Shown here piece by piece: positions 22,723-33,240 of a DNA stretch of 64,000 nucleotides (position 1 is the stretch's first letter; each line of letters starts with the position of its first letter). The position numbers and the translations under genes are program-made. The DNA is from Henckelia pumila. Taxonomy: Eukaryota; Streptophyta; Magnoliopsida; Lamiales; Gesneriaceae. A model generated the notes under the pieces. The model had not been told where the DNA came from. It ran no database searches and saw only the letters and a program-made list of their open reading frames with translations. The DNA lies in contig NC_133123.1 of assembly GCF_033568475.1 (NCBI RefSeq), forward strand, positions 24,414,622 to 24,478,621, given 5' to 3'.

Positions 22723-23304
22723 TCAATAATACGTGAAGTATAATGTATACTTGAAGACACTGTTGCCGGTTGTGCTATTCCTCGAATACGTGCTATATAT
22801 AACAATGCCTCGCGCCAACCGGAAAACTCCGGTGCCTCCGACAATGGATAATTCACGCTCATTGTCCGCTATACGGCTCCTTCCCACCACGGAGATAGTA
22901 CTCCCATTATACAATCCTCCTTGGAAGACAAAGATAAAGCTCAAATACAAGGCAGGTTCGTTAAGGTCCGAAAATCCAGCCAACCCTTGCCTGCGCCCAA
23001 CACGCGGGGAATTAGGATCGGGTCCAGTATTTAACTGGTTATCGACCATGTATAGTTGGCCGAAAGACGTTGGCGACATTGCGGTGATATTAGATCTAGC
23101 TATCTCATACGACGTCTGCCCGGGACCAGTTACAATATCTTGGGCATAAAACCGAAGAATGAGAGTTTTTGGCAGAGCAAGTGTATTTAGTCTTCTAAAC
23201 CATATATCGACTGGTAACAAGGGGCTTTGGCTAAGAACCCCCATCACATGAAAATATGTGAAGAGGATTATAAAAACTTTACTAAGCTTAAATTTTTTCA
23301 TCAT
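22723..23304 (-). CDS. Dirigent-like protein A
   Basis: Secreted dirigent-family protein of 193 residues (MMKKFKLSK...; 192 if the next Met at 23301 is used). The frame is open to an ATG at 23331, but the nearer Met matches the starts of the sister genes and leaves a usable leader. Residues 5-25 form a hydrophobic signal peptide. The mature part begins near QSPLLPVDIWFRRL. Motifs: FYAQDIVTG (52-60), SYEIARSNIT (65-74), TGPDPNSPRVGRRQG (93-107), LYNGSTISVVGR (131-142) and IVGGTGVFRLARG (154-166). Length and single exon fit the family (usual size about 180-195). N-glycosylation sequons occur at NIT, NGST and NSTT. Dirigent proteins bind phenoxy radicals or related intermediates in the apoplast and impose stereochemistry; the substrate here is unknown. 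A Gln replaces the His of the family's usual HD motif. Its copy B relative is broken. Confidence 0.92.
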   Translation of the reverse strand: MMKKFKLSKVFIILFTYFHVMGVLSQSPLLPVDIWFRRLNTLALPKTLILRFYAQDIVTGPGQTSYEIARSNITAMSPTSFGQLYMVDNQLNTGPDPNSPRVGRRQGLAGFSDLNEPALYLSFIFVFQGGLYNGSTISVVGRSRIADNERELSIVGGTGVFRLARGIVIYSTYSRNSTTGNSVFKYTLYFTYY

Positions 23305-23364
23305 TCTTATAATATATATATTCAAGATCAAATGAGTTGTGTAAATGGTATGAAATGTTGAGGA

Positions 23365-23372
23365 TATATATA
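23365..23372 (-). promoter_or_regulatory. TATA box of dirigent gene A
   Basis: On the minus strand GCCTATATATATCC lies 60-70 bp upstream of the ATG. The same GCC-TATA arrangement occurs upstream of the other three intact genes. Copy B has lost this region. Confidence 0.65.
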
Positions 23373-23996
23373 GGCTGGATGCATGAAGGATATATAGCTA
23401 GCCAGTGGGTTGACTTGGAAAGATAACAAAATCTATTGAAATTAATTTGAATGTGGAAAAAAAAATTGTATAAAATTCAATTTTTTTTATCTCACTTTTA
23501 AAGGGGTTTGATAGTTCAATCCCGCCATTTGCTAGGAAAGATTGAATTACAGGGAAATTGCATGGTTCCATATGTTTGCTTCTTCAATTTTTGTTGTCTG
23601 TGTTGTGCTGCCAAATTTTAGTCTTTAGTCTTATATCTTTTGATTTTGGAAGTTTTAGTTTTTTTTTTTTTTCCAAACCAGGTCAGGAGTGTTGAATCCT
23701 TTCAACCTATATAAGAGATCATGGATCATTTTAACCATACTTTAAAATATCTTGTTTAACTAAAAGTCGGAATAAAAAAAATACGAATTATAAGAATCTA
23801 CCCGAGCTTGTCACTTTGATGATAACTCATACAAAAGGATTTTATATTGCATTGTCGGAATTAGTGTATTTTTGCAGTTTTCTGTGTCGTTTGCCGTCTA
23901 AAAAAGGACATTAATTAATTTAAGGAGATAGCTTTGGCATAGTGTAGATTAGGCGGTCTTTAATTGGATATATTCGAAAATTTCAACGGTTTAGAG

Positions 23997-24219
23997 TAGG
24001 GGTGGGTTTTCGGTATACCCCATCCAAAATATTGGTATGACAAAAATTTATACCGATATCGATATCGAAATTTTAAAATTTTAGTATGGAAAAAATCTAT
24101 ATTGATACCGTATAGATAGCGAAAAAAAATTCGATATACCAAAAAAATGTCTATATATCGAAAAAATTTCGGTACGATATCCCGAAAATTCGATATTTTG
24201 GTTCGGTATCACAGCCCTA
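23997..24219. mobile_element. hAT-type MITE (family 1), second copy
   Basis: The 223-bp element begins TAGGGGTGGGTTTTCGGTAT and ends ...GGTATCACAGCCCTA. It is flanked by perfect 8-bp repeats GTTTAGAG (23989-23996 and 24220-24227). Copy B at 38721-38730 has the empty site CGGTTTAGAG followed directly by TCTTGAG. Largely identical in layout to 20424-20645. Confidence 0.95.
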
Positions 24220-24311
24220 GTTTAGAGTCTTGAGACCGACATGGATAGTGTTACTTGTAGTACTCGTCGGTTTAAAGGTATTCACATTTCAACATACGAG
24301 TAGGTTTATTA

Positions 24312-24466
24312 TTAGACGGTCTGACGAATCTCTATTTGTTAGATCTGTTAGATAGGTCTAACTCATAATACTTTTGACATAAAAATTAATATTTTTTTAT
24401 GAGTGACCCAAATAGGAGACTGATCATCCCACAAATTGGCTCGTGATCATCTAACGGGAAATTTTG
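24312..24466. mobile_element. GAGACGGTCTCA-type MITE relic
   Basis: Starts TTAGACGGTCTGACGAATCT and ends in the inverted CGTGATCATCTAACGGGAA. It has the internal TGACCCAAATAGGAG block typical of this dispersed repeat. Present also in copy B (38816-38985), so it was there before the duplication. Other relics: 34118-34262 and 47969-48142. Confidence 0.6.
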
Positions 24467-25388
24467 TGTTAACATAATAGATCAAAAGCTTATCTTTTTA
24501 TCAAAAATTATAATGCTTGATAACAATAAAATTAAACTTATATATGGTGTAATACTAACTTCAAGATAGTATAATTCCTACACAAAATACAAATTAAAAC
24601 TCATATCTAACTCATTAAATCTATACTCTACACTAAAACGAATATGCTCGAAATATTCTCTATTATTTTATTCACAACAACTAATTTATTTCACAAAATA
24701 TTTTTAAACACAATAATTAAAATATCAATAATATCTAAAATAATTTCTATATATATTCACGTCAAAAAAATTTCTATATATATTCATTAGAAATATTAAT
24801 GAATTAAAATTTTAATTAAATCTATTTTAAGAATTATTTTAAAATTTTAAAATGTTTAATTTTATTTATTTAAATACTTAAGATTAAAATCTATGACAAT
24901 AAACAAATAGAATAAAAAAATTAAAATTAAAATCTTTAACATATTGCTATCTTAAGGATTTTAATTTTTAAATTTTTTGTTTTTTATTCTATTTGTTTAT
25001 TATCATATTTACTGCAACAACATAGCTTTGTACCAGCCTAACACTAAAAATAGCACTGGGTTGGACGTTGGAGTAAAGAATCCGACACGCACCAACATTT
25101 ATTGATTCCTAACAATCTGTCCCTAATTATTTCACTAGTACTTATTCGAGAATTGGACTCACATGAGCTAACCCGGGCTTTCCTTGTTCCTCCATAGCCA
25201 GCCCACTAATTATTTTTATAGTTACAAATTGGCCCAACAACTTTATATATATAATATATTGATTGATGTCCAATATATATTGATTAAATGTTGAATAATA
25301 GCCCAAGTTAGCCCATTGAAATTTTAATAATAATAATTTCATCCATTAATAATTTATTTCGTACGTATACTTGAGAAAGTTTAGCCAA
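24467..25388. other. Duplicated non-coding spacer
   Basis: AT-rich sequence aligning with 38990-39909. It includes an AATAGAATAAAAA / TTTTTATTCTATT inverted pair (24908 and 24983). No gene is seen. Confidence 0.5.
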
Positions 25389-25485
25389 GAGATCGGGCTT
25401 GTAGCCCAATTGGTCTCACATATCCATCAATTGACAGATTCGAGTTCGAGTCTTCCCTCCCCTTTGTAATAATAATAATAAAAAA
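25389..25485 (+). mobile_element. Short tRNA-like SINE, copy A
   Basis: Carries a box-A-like TAGCCCAATTGG and a box-B-like GATTCGAGTTCGAGTC about 40 bp apart, then a pyrimidine stretch and an AATAATAATAAAAAA tail. It is flanked by AGTTTAGCCAA and AGTCTGGCCAA, a degraded target duplication. The same insertion is present at 29370-29459 and 39910-40007, so it predates the triplication. Confidence 0.55.
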
Positions 25486-25595
25486 AGTCTGGCCAAAAAT
25501 TATATGGATGATCCAACAAAAGAAAAATGTACTTGCTATTCAAATTCATTTATTGTTTTTCGTTTCTTATTTTTGTTTTACTTTTGATTTGTTGC

Positions 25596-25635
25596 TTCTT
25601 CTTCTTCTTCTTCTTCCTCCCTCTTTTTTTTTTTT
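25596..25635. repeat. CTT microsatellite plus T-run
   Basis: About eight CTT/CTC units followed by a T-run. A variant of it is at 40128-40168 in copy B. Confidence 0.8.
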
Positions 25636-26784
25636 GGAAAATTATATATACTATAATGAAATGCTTCAACAACCAACTTTTCCATTCATTTCCTAATTTT
25701 TCCTTTACCACTTTTGAATATCTTACATCAATAAAAATGAAATTATTTTGATCGAAAAATCAAATAATTATTTAATGTTGCCCATGATGCATTAAAGCTT
25801 ATTAAAATATTTTAGATTACGATTAATTGAGAAGTTGATATATATATTTTGAATATGAATCTTTATCTTGTTTCTTTACTTTTACACAACCAAATTTGTA
25901 CAACAATTTTTACACCACAAAAAAATCAATACAAAATTTAATTTATCAAATCTCACGATACATTGAATGCAAAATCTCACGATATCATATCAAAATCTCA
26001 CGAGATAATAGCAAAATATCACGACATAATTGTTGTATATATCGTTATACGATATATTGGTTGTACCTCTAGCATCATTCTAATTTGTGTGTGTTTATAT
26101 ATATTTCTTCCTTTCCACTTATTCGTTTGTATACATGATTGTTATGTTATCATTTATGATATTTTTTAAGAGAAAATTAATTTTTTGGTTTGTGTAGTAA
26201 TTTTGTGCTTAGCTGATAAAAATCTATACGTTGTATCCTTAGAAACAAACGTTAATCACTATCCTCATGATGGACAAATCCATTTAATGAAAATTGTAAA
26301 ATATTACAAATCTTCGGTTTGTTTCTGTTTTGATTTTTCTGTGTTTCACAATTGGAGATTTATTTTCCTTGGATTGAACGTGAAGGTATATAGAGTTGAG
26401 TGGCCAAGAAGTGGTGTGAAGTGAGCTTAGGGCAATCAATAGAAATATACTGTCTTTACTTTTATTTTTCATTGTCAGTTTGATTTTTAGACTTAGAAAA
26501 TAAAGTTACCCAAAGCAGTTGGTTAATTCTATTTTTTCTTGTGCTGATAAAAATCAAAGAAAATAATTAAGTAAATAAACTATCGGTGTTTATGATAAAA
26601 ATAAATATGTAATACATACGCCAAATATAGTAAAATTCTAATATGATTATTTTTTTGTGATTAATTAAAGTAAAAAATTATATTTATATTTCTAAGATTT
26701 TTTAAATCTCTAGATATATAAAATAATTAAGATAAAATAAAAAAAATTAAAAAAACAGAAGCTAACATTAAGGTAAGGAGGGTT

Positions 26785-28956
26785 CCCTTTGATAAACACC
26801 TGCAGTTCTTGCCTGATCTTCACCTAATCCCAAGCCTGATGAAAACACCTGAAACAACCTCATCGAATGGGGTGTCCAGAAAACACAAAAAATACTGGAC
26901 GTGAGCGCTAAAAGCTTAATACGTTAGTACGGGTAAACAAACAAATAAGATGCGTGCAACATGAAAAATGTCATGGTATCCGTATCTGTGATATACTGTA
27001 TCAACCTGCTCAGAATGGCGCCTAGGACATAGCTGTAGCCTCTGGGAATCAAACCGCTGGACCCAACCACTCACTTCTAACTGGACGTGGATCTAGGATG
27101 TCCCCGGGAAAACACTAGAGCCTGCATTAGGGGTGTTCAAATTTCGGATAAAACCGAAAAAATCAGAAATCCAAACCGAAAAAATCAAAAATCGAACCGA
27201 ACCGAAAACCGTATTTTGTAATTCGGATATAATTCTTAAAACCGAAGTTTATTTGGTTCGGTTTTGGATTATATATGTCAAAACCGAACCGACCGAAAAA
27301 ACCGAAATTCATTAAATTAATAATTTTATTTATATTTGTATTTATATTATATATGTTATGAGATAATAGTGGATGTATAATCATTTTGAATAATTCTTAG
27401 TTGATTGTTGTTTATGTAATTTATTGTTGTTTTTTAATTCATAGTTAATTAATTGATGGTTGTTTAATGTAATTTTTAGTTGATTTTTGTATATGTAATT
27501 AATTTAAACTTTATTTTTAAAGTTTTACTAAGAAATCATGCAAAAAATGATAACATATTATATTTACAATATATTTATATTATTAATTTTATTATCTTAT
27601 CAAAATCAAAATAACCGACCGAAATAATCGAATAATTTTTGCAGAAAACAAAATCAAATGGAAGAAAAATGGTTAGGATCTCGGATTATATATCTCTAAA
27701 TTAAAAACTGAAAGAAACGAAATAAAAAACCGAAAACGGAATAGAACCGGCTGATGAACACTTCTACATTTTATTGTGTTATGTATTATTGATCAAACCG
27801 ACTAAATCGAACCGTATAAGTCAGTCCATTGTAGTACAAAACCGAACCGAACCGAACCAAAACGGTTTGACTTCGGATTACATTATTTATAAACCGAAAA
27901 CCGGAAAATCGAACCGAATTAGGACAAATTAAAACCGAACCGACCGATGAACACCCCTAGCCTGCATGACCTGTCGATCATAGTGACTCTCAGTGCCCCA
28001 ACCGTCCAACAGGGCTGAGCGACCCTACTCAACTGGCTCATCTCAAAAAATGTACAGACAAAATATGATATGCAAATGTCGCATAATATATCCATGCAAT
28101 AACATGCAAATCATGATACATAAATGCAACACATAAGCATGCATACCCGCTGGCAATCTCAGTCAGTACTATACGTACCTTACTAAGGCAGTCCTAGAAG
28201 CATCCATCTAGATTCCAAGTCTACCATCCAGCACTACAATGCATAATACTCATGCATCATCTATTATGTTCTAAAAGACTTAACTAAGCTATTACATACT
28301 ACCTAATATTTTTAGAGATCCAAAGTTATACATGTGTCCGTCGTTAGCCCGTTGATGGCGACAACCCCCAAAACTTGGGCACAACTCCGCTACTATCTCC
28401 GTAGAGCTCCGCCACTTCTGGACTTCTAGTAGGACGCCAATAAAATCCCAAAACTGAAGCTAGGAACGAGAGAGAGCAGAGGGAAGTGAGCGAGAGAAAA
28501 TGAGCCTCGGCACCCCTTTTTATAGACGGCGATCGGAACCTCCGATCGCACTTTCGATCTCTCTCAGCCAACCACGTGTCCTTTCTACTAGAGGTTGGAT
28601 GCCGACAATCCGATCGGAGCTTCCGATCCACTCCGGAGCTTTCGATTTCGATGACGTCACTGCTTACATAATATTTCGGACAACTGGCATTTGGTGACGA
28701 TCGGAGCTTCCAAACGTACCCTGAGCTTCCGAACGGGAACTATGGCTCCGATCTGTTCGGACCTTCCAAACCCTGTTCGGACATTCTGATCTACTCGAAG
28801 ATCAAAGCTCTTACCGGACCAATTTCGATCTTTCTGGATCCATTTCTCAATTCCTTGAACCTATTTGAAAATCACTTAATCATGTTTTACCTCTTTTAAA
28901 TATGATTACTTGATTAATTCCCACTTAATCTTTAATTCTGGATACGGGTCACTACA
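26785..28956 (-). mobile_element. Gypsy-type LTR relic, minus strand
   Basis: Read on the minus strand the relic begins TGTAGTGACCCG at 28956, a common start for plant gypsy LTRs. It contains a TATA box, CTATAAAAAGG, at 28517-28527 and repeated GATCGGAGCTTCCGATC palindromes (28530-28760). The rest runs leftwards to about 26785, interrupted by the hAT-type element at 27128-27959. No matching second LTR, primer-binding site or internal genes are seen, so it is a solo or truncated LTR. Part of it (26860-26960) resembles 62945-63080. Short open frames inside are not genes. Confidence 0.55.
27128..27959. mobile_element. hAT-type element nested in LTR
   Basis: Begins TAGGGGTGTTCAAATTTCGG and ends GATGAACACCCCTA. 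It is flanked by perfect 8-bp repeats GCCTGCAT (27120-27127 and 27960-27967). Sub-terminal AACCGAACCGA repeats appear on both sides in inverted sense. It has no transposase and interrupts the gypsy-type LTR, so it is younger than that LTR. Confidence 0.93.
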
Positions 28957-29006
28957 AGAATTGTACAACGAGACTTGTTGTTTCAATATTAAATTGAGTT
29001 GCTTCG

Positions 29007-29076
29007 ATGCTGCTCTTGGGGTTGCTACCCAAGGGCAGATCAAACTGCCCTTGGTTAGCAACCCCAAAGGCAGCAT
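29007..29076. other. Long imperfect hairpin
   Basis: ATGCTGCTCTTGGGGTTGCT (5' arm start) pairs with AGCAACCCCAAAGGCAGCAT (3' arm end). The pairing continues inward through CCAAGGGCAG/CTGCCCTTGG to a 6-nt ATCAAA loop, giving arms of about 32 nt with few mismatches. It could be the core of a small MITE or a small-RNA precursor. It sits between the LTR and duplicated block C. Confidence 0.6.
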
Positions 29077-29144
29077 GAACTGGTCCGTTAAATTTTTAAA
29101 TAATACCGATGTCAATTATGCCCAATTTTGGGGCGTGAAACACA

Positions 29145-29930
29145 TAGGCTAACCTGGGCTTCCTTATTCCTTCTTAGCTAGCCCACTAAAATTTTTTATA
29201 GTTACAAATTGGCCCAACAACTTTTTATATATATATATATAATATTGATTGAAGTCCAATATATTGATTAAATGTTGAATAATAGCCCTAGTTAGCCCAT
29301 TGAATTTTTAATAATAATAATTTCATCCATTAATAATTTATTTTGTATACTTAAGAAAGTCTGGCCAAAGATCAGGTTTGTAGCTCAATTGATTTCATAT
29401 ATTTGTCAATTGACCGACTCGAGTTCGAGTTCTCCCCTCCTTTTTGTAATAAAAAAAATGTCTGGCAAAAAATTATATGGATGATCCAACAAAATAAAAA
29501 TGTACTTTCTATTCAAATTCATTTATTGTTTTTCGTTTCTTATTTTTGATTTACTTTTGATTTGTTTCTTCTTTTTATTTTTTTTATTTTTTTGTTTTGG
29601 AAAAGTATATATACTATAATGAAATGCTTCAACAACCAACTTTTCCATTCATTTCCTAATTTTTCCTTTACGACATTTGAATTTCTTACATCAATAAAAA
29701 TGAAATTCTTGTGATCGAAAAATCAAATAATTATTTAATGTTTCCCATGATGCATTAAAGCTTATTAAAATATTTAAGAATACGATTAATTGAGAAGTTG
29801 ATATATTTTGAATATGAATCTTTCCACTTATTCGTTTGTGTACATGATTGTTATATTATCTGTTATGATATTTTTAAGAGAAAATTACTGTTTTGGTTTG
29901 TGTAGTAATTTTGTGCTTAGTTGATAAAAG
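29145..29930. repeat. Segmental duplication, copy C (partial)
   Basis: Aligns with copy A (about 25155-25860, then about 26110-26225) and with the end of copy B (about 39675-40390, then 40628-40690). It includes the short SINE (29370-29459). Relative to copy A, it lacks the ~250 bp between AATATGAATCTTT and CCACTTATTCGTTTG. Confidence 0.8.
29370..29459 (+). mobile_element. Short tRNA-like SINE, copy C
   Basis: Third copy of the same insertion. It carries the clearest flanking pair (GTCTGGCCAAA and GTCTGGCAAAA) and a box-B-like GACTCGAGTTCGAGTTC. Confidence 0.55.
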
Positions 29931-29942
29931 TCTATATATACG

Positions 29943-30516
29943 CATGGGCGGACCCATATAGGGTCCACGGGGCATGGCCCCCTCAATTTTTTATATAAAT
30001 TTTTATTATATATTTATATCATTTATTTAATAAAATAAAATATAATAAATGTCAATTCTAACACATATTGATATTATATATTGAAAAATTAAAATATTTA
30101 GCGACTTATCAAATAATTATATAATAAATTATTATGAATTGATGACAATGTTTAACTTTTTTTGCTTGTCTTTTAGTGATATAAATTATGTATTCGTGAA
30201 TTTTTTATGAATTGTATCCAATAACGGAGCCAGATTTTTATTTTTATCCAAATTAAAATTTTCTAACCTCTCAATTTTTTAATGTGTTTAACTTGTATCT
30301 TTTTATTTTTAAAATTGTTCCAGAGATATAAGATATTGACAAAATGGACTAAATTTAATGTATAAAAAAAATATAAGATATTGACAAAATGAACTAAATT
30401 TAATGTATAAAAAATAAGAAGAAAAAAAACTGGACACCCAAGCTACCACCAGACGGATCAACATATGGCTCTGTTCTTCAGTGCGCCCCTGAACAAAATT
30501 TCTAGGTCCGCCCTTG
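29943..30516. mobile_element. hAT-type element
   Basis: Begins CATGGGCGGACCC and ends GGTCCGCCCTTG, flanked by perfect 8-bp repeats TATATACG (29935-29942 and 30517-30524). The paralogous stretch in copy A reads straight through at 26222-26236 (ATCTATACGTTGTAT), the empty site. The interior is AT-rich and non-coding. The 574-bp length and CNNGGGCGGA ends fit hAT. Confidence 0.92.
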
Positions 30517-30524
30517 TATATACG

Positions 30525-30969
30525 TTGTATCCTTGGATGAAACGAACGTTAATCATTAACCTCAAGGTTCCACGAGACGGACAAATCCATTTTAATGAAA
30601 TTGTAACATATTACAAATCTTCGATTTGTTTCTGTTCTGATTTTTCTGTGTTTCACAATTGGAGATTCAGTTTCTTGGACTGAACGTGAAGGTATATAGA
30701 GTGACGTGAGCTTAGTGCAATCTTAATTAAATACTAATATGACGAGTAAGGGTAAAAGTAAAAAATTATATTTATATCTCTAGGAATTAATTTTCAATTC
30801 TCTAGATATATAAATAATTAAGATTAAAAAAACAAAAACATCTGATAAAATAGAACAGCTTCATGAGTTTAATTATTCATCGATCATACATTACCACCTG
30901 CAGCTTCACATGATATTCTTGCACTGAGTTACAACAATCATGCATGGCATGCAAGTACTCTTTCACCTC
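30525..30969. other. 3' flank of dirigent gene B
   Basis: Non-coding sequence partly aligned with 26230-26430 of copy A. The CACCTGCAGCTTCACATGATATTCTTGCACT stretch before the stop codon resembles the 3' flanks of the genes at 44583 and 56161. Confidence 0.5.
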
Positions 30970-31569
30970 TCAAAAATACTTAACATATAAGGTGTACTTT
31001 ATAATAGTATCGCCAGCAGTGTTCGACTGATACGTGTTGCAAACAGCTATACCTTGTGCCAATCGAAAAACTCCGGTGCCTCCGACGATAGATAACTCTT
31101 GCAAAGAATTTGAAAGAGGCCTTCTCCCCATCACCGAGATCGTGCTACCATTATACAAGCCCTCCTCTAGGCCCTCATTGAAGATGAAGTTGAAGCTCAT
31201 ATACATTGCTATCTGGTTCAAGTCTGCGAAACCGATTAAACCTTGCCTGCGGCCTACCGCTGGTGAGTTGATATCAGGTCCCTTAGTTAACAGGTTATCC
31301 TCCATTTTCAACTCACTAAAAGAAGTCGATGGACTCCAAATGATATTAGATCTAGCTATCTCATAAGATGTTTCGCCATTACCAGCTAAAACATCTTGAG
31401 TGTAAAACTCGATGGTAACAAATTTAGGTTGTAATCGCCAGACTAGTGGCCCCTGTAGGGCTTCAAACCATCTATCAACGGGTTGCAAGCCTTGGCATAA
31501 CAGAACCTGCTGCATGGCATGAAAATAAGTAGAAAGGACAAAAGTTATACCAACCTTAAACTTTGCCAT
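30970..31569 (-). CDS. Dirigent-like protein B
   Basis: Dirigent-family protein of 199 residues from the MAKFKVGITF Met at 31569. The frame is open 35 codons further to 31674, but that stretch covers the TATA box and is unlike sister proteins, so the inner ATG is chosen. Signal peptide residues 1-25 (cut near LCQG). Motifs: VDRWFEAL, FYTQDVLAGNGETSYEIARSNI, GPDINSPAVGRRQGLIGFADLNQ, LYNGSTISVMGRR, SIVGGTGVFRLAQG, and a C-terminal IIKYTLYVKYF. It is the most divergent intact member: it has extra residues after the WF motif (QGPLVWRLQPK), an insertion before LYNGST (NEGLEEG), and AQG where sisters have ARG. Probably secreted to the apoplast for radical-coupling or cell-wall chemistry; substrate unknown. 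The HD motif reads QD, as in the sisters. Confidence 0.9.
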   Translation of the reverse strand: MAKFKVGITFVLSTYFHAMQQVLLCQGLQPVDRWFEALQGPLVWRLQPKFVTIEFYTQDVLAGNGETSYEIARSNIIWSPSTSFSELKMEDNLLTKGPDINSPAVGRRQGLIGFADLNQIAMYMSFNFIFNEGLEEGLYNGSTISVMGRRPLSNSLQELSIVGGTGVFRLAQGIAVCNTYQSNTAGDTIIKYTLYVKYF

Positions 31570-31623
31570 AGCTGATGAATTATATTGATCACGTTGGGTG
31601 TGAATTACGTTGGGGATTAAGGA

Positions 31624-31632
31624 ATATTTATA
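31624..31632 (-). promoter_or_regulatory. TATA box of dirigent gene B
   Basis: GCCTATAAATATTCC on the minus strand, about 60 bp upstream of the ATG. It shares the GTAGCC-TATA context with the genes at 44583 and 56161. Confidence 0.65.
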
Positions 31633-31949
31633 GGCTACGAGCGCGCAGGACATATATATCCAGCCTTTTGGCATGCATGATCATAGGTTAAAATATATAT
31701 AAACATGTATTTTTAGTTTGCGAAAAATGCATGTATAAGAAGAATTAATGTTTGGGAAATTGCAAAATTAATTTCAAGAAAATGCGAGGAGTACTTCTCA
31801 AGGGAAACAACTTAATTAATATGGAATTTTATAAATATTTTGCGTAAAAAATATGAATTTTTTGTGAAATCACAAATAATTTATTCACTGCTCTATGTTA
31901 TTACAATCATCATAATATAATAATTTGACTTTTTTTTAATGATATGGGA

Positions 31950-32080
31950 ATCCGCAGGACAGAAGCCGCTATACTTTATTACACTAACACAATAGCGCGC
32001 AAACTACGACGCTATCTAGATTAAATGTACTGCGCAAACTCTATGTGTGCGACATGCTCGCGAGAAGGTGTTGGTAGAAG
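31950..32080 (-). mobile_element. SINE, 3' part, split by hAT-type element
   Basis: Degenerate minus-strand copy of the SINE at 6836-7058. GCGCGCAAACTACG and GCGAGAAGGTGTTGG correspond to the family's GCAGGCTATTGCG / AACACCTTCTTGG region. The 5' part of the same SINE resumes after the hAT-type insertion at about 33192-33240. Confidence 0.55.
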
Positions 32081-33191
32081 CAGAGGCGGAGCCAGGATTG
32101 AAAATTACCTGGTGCTGGCTCCGCTCGTGTTAGACAATATATATATATGAAAATTCAGTTAAAATCGAACAAAACTTTCGAAAATCAAATTAATATTTTT
32201 TCAATAAAACGAACCGATCGAACTTTACTATGAAAACCAAAAAAATAAACAAAAAAGAATATATTATTTTGATCAGTAACCAAATTAAACGATCTCGATC
32301 TTTTTAAAAAAATCAAGTTCTACTTCAAAAATTTTAGTTAAAAATTGAATTATATAAATTTAAATTATTTATTAAAAACTATATTTTCAAGTTTAGTTCT
32401 ATTGTCGAATAAAATTTATTTAGAAAATATAACAATATTACATTTTTTTAATAAATATTAGGTTTGTTCAGTAAAAAAAATTATTATGTTAAAATCCGAA
32501 ACCAAAGCGACCTAATCAATATTTTAAAAATCTAAAACCGAACTTCTGAATAAATTGAACCGATTTTTCCGATGAATTCAACTTGATAAGTTATTTCGAT
32601 TGAAATTGATATTTTCTGCTCACCCTAGACTGTAATTGATGTCTGCCCCTGATATGTCGATATATGCTCTTTCGGTTTAAAAATAACTTTTAAATTTTTA
32701 TTTTTTTTCATTTCCTGAAATACCTAACTAAAAAATTTCAAATATCCCAAAAATTTACAACAAACGGTCATTTTTCAAATATCATAATTATTGAATTTTC
32801 AATTATTCTAACTAGAAAAATCACAATACAAAGCTCAATAATAATTAAAAAGTCAATCATTCTCAAATATTTCAATTTTCAACCAATTGATTATTTTTTC
32901 TAAATTTCGCAACAATAGTTTTTAGGATAAAAATCCAAACCTGAAAATTCATATGTATCATAAATCAATATTATCGCAACTAAGTATTTGAAAAAAATAT
33001 TGAAAGTTGTCGAATTTATCTCAAAATCGCATAAACCTACGACAATAAATCAACCAAAAAATATAATAGAGTGTTCTATTTTTTTATTTTTTGCATGGGG
33101 CTGAAATTTTTTATTTTAAATTTTAAACTACTAATTTTTTAAAAAAAAATGGGTGGGGCTCTAGCCCAAGGGTGGCTCCGATCCATCCCTG
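32081..33191. mobile_element. hAT-type element inserted in SINE
   Basis: Begins CAGAGGCGGAGCC and ends GGCTCCGATCCATCCCTG. It is flanked by perfect 8-bp repeats GGTAGAAG (32073-32080 and 33192-33199). The 1.11-kb AT-rich interior has no transposase. The nested position makes it younger than the SINE. Confidence 0.9.
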
Positions 33192-33240
33192 GGTAGAAGA
33201 AATCGAATTACTGAACATTTGCTAATTAAGAGATTACCTA

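Larger units (their letters stand above)
20144..25880. repeat. Segmental duplication, copy A
   Basis: Aligns in order with 36195-40390 (copy B), from the GTTATTTTATTATTTTT block through the dirigent locus to the AATATGAATCTTTATC block. Copy A alone carries the hAT-type insertions at 20424, 21019 and 23997. Copy B alone carries the MULE-type insertion at 37230. The last part (about 25150-25860) is present a third time at about 29145-29825. The duplication predates these insertions. Confidence 0.85.

Noticed and set aside
22733..23149. Long plus-strand frame antisense to dirigent gene A
   Set aside because: A mirror of the coding constraint on the real gene. Shorter equivalents occur antisense to every dirigent copy (31034-31366, 44593-44796, 56330-56548).
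25396..25460. Possible tRNA gene
   Set aside because: Box-like motifs only; no anticodon stem or CCA-end pairing, and the tail plus flanking repeats suggest a SINE.
28344..28631. 95-residue minus-strand frame rich in Arg and Ser
   Set aside because: It lies wholly in the gypsy-type LTR around its TATA box and reflects the GATCGGAGC repeats.
31570..31674. N-terminal extension of dirigent protein B
   Set aside because: The extra 35 codons cover the TATA box and leader, and sister genes start at the inner Met.
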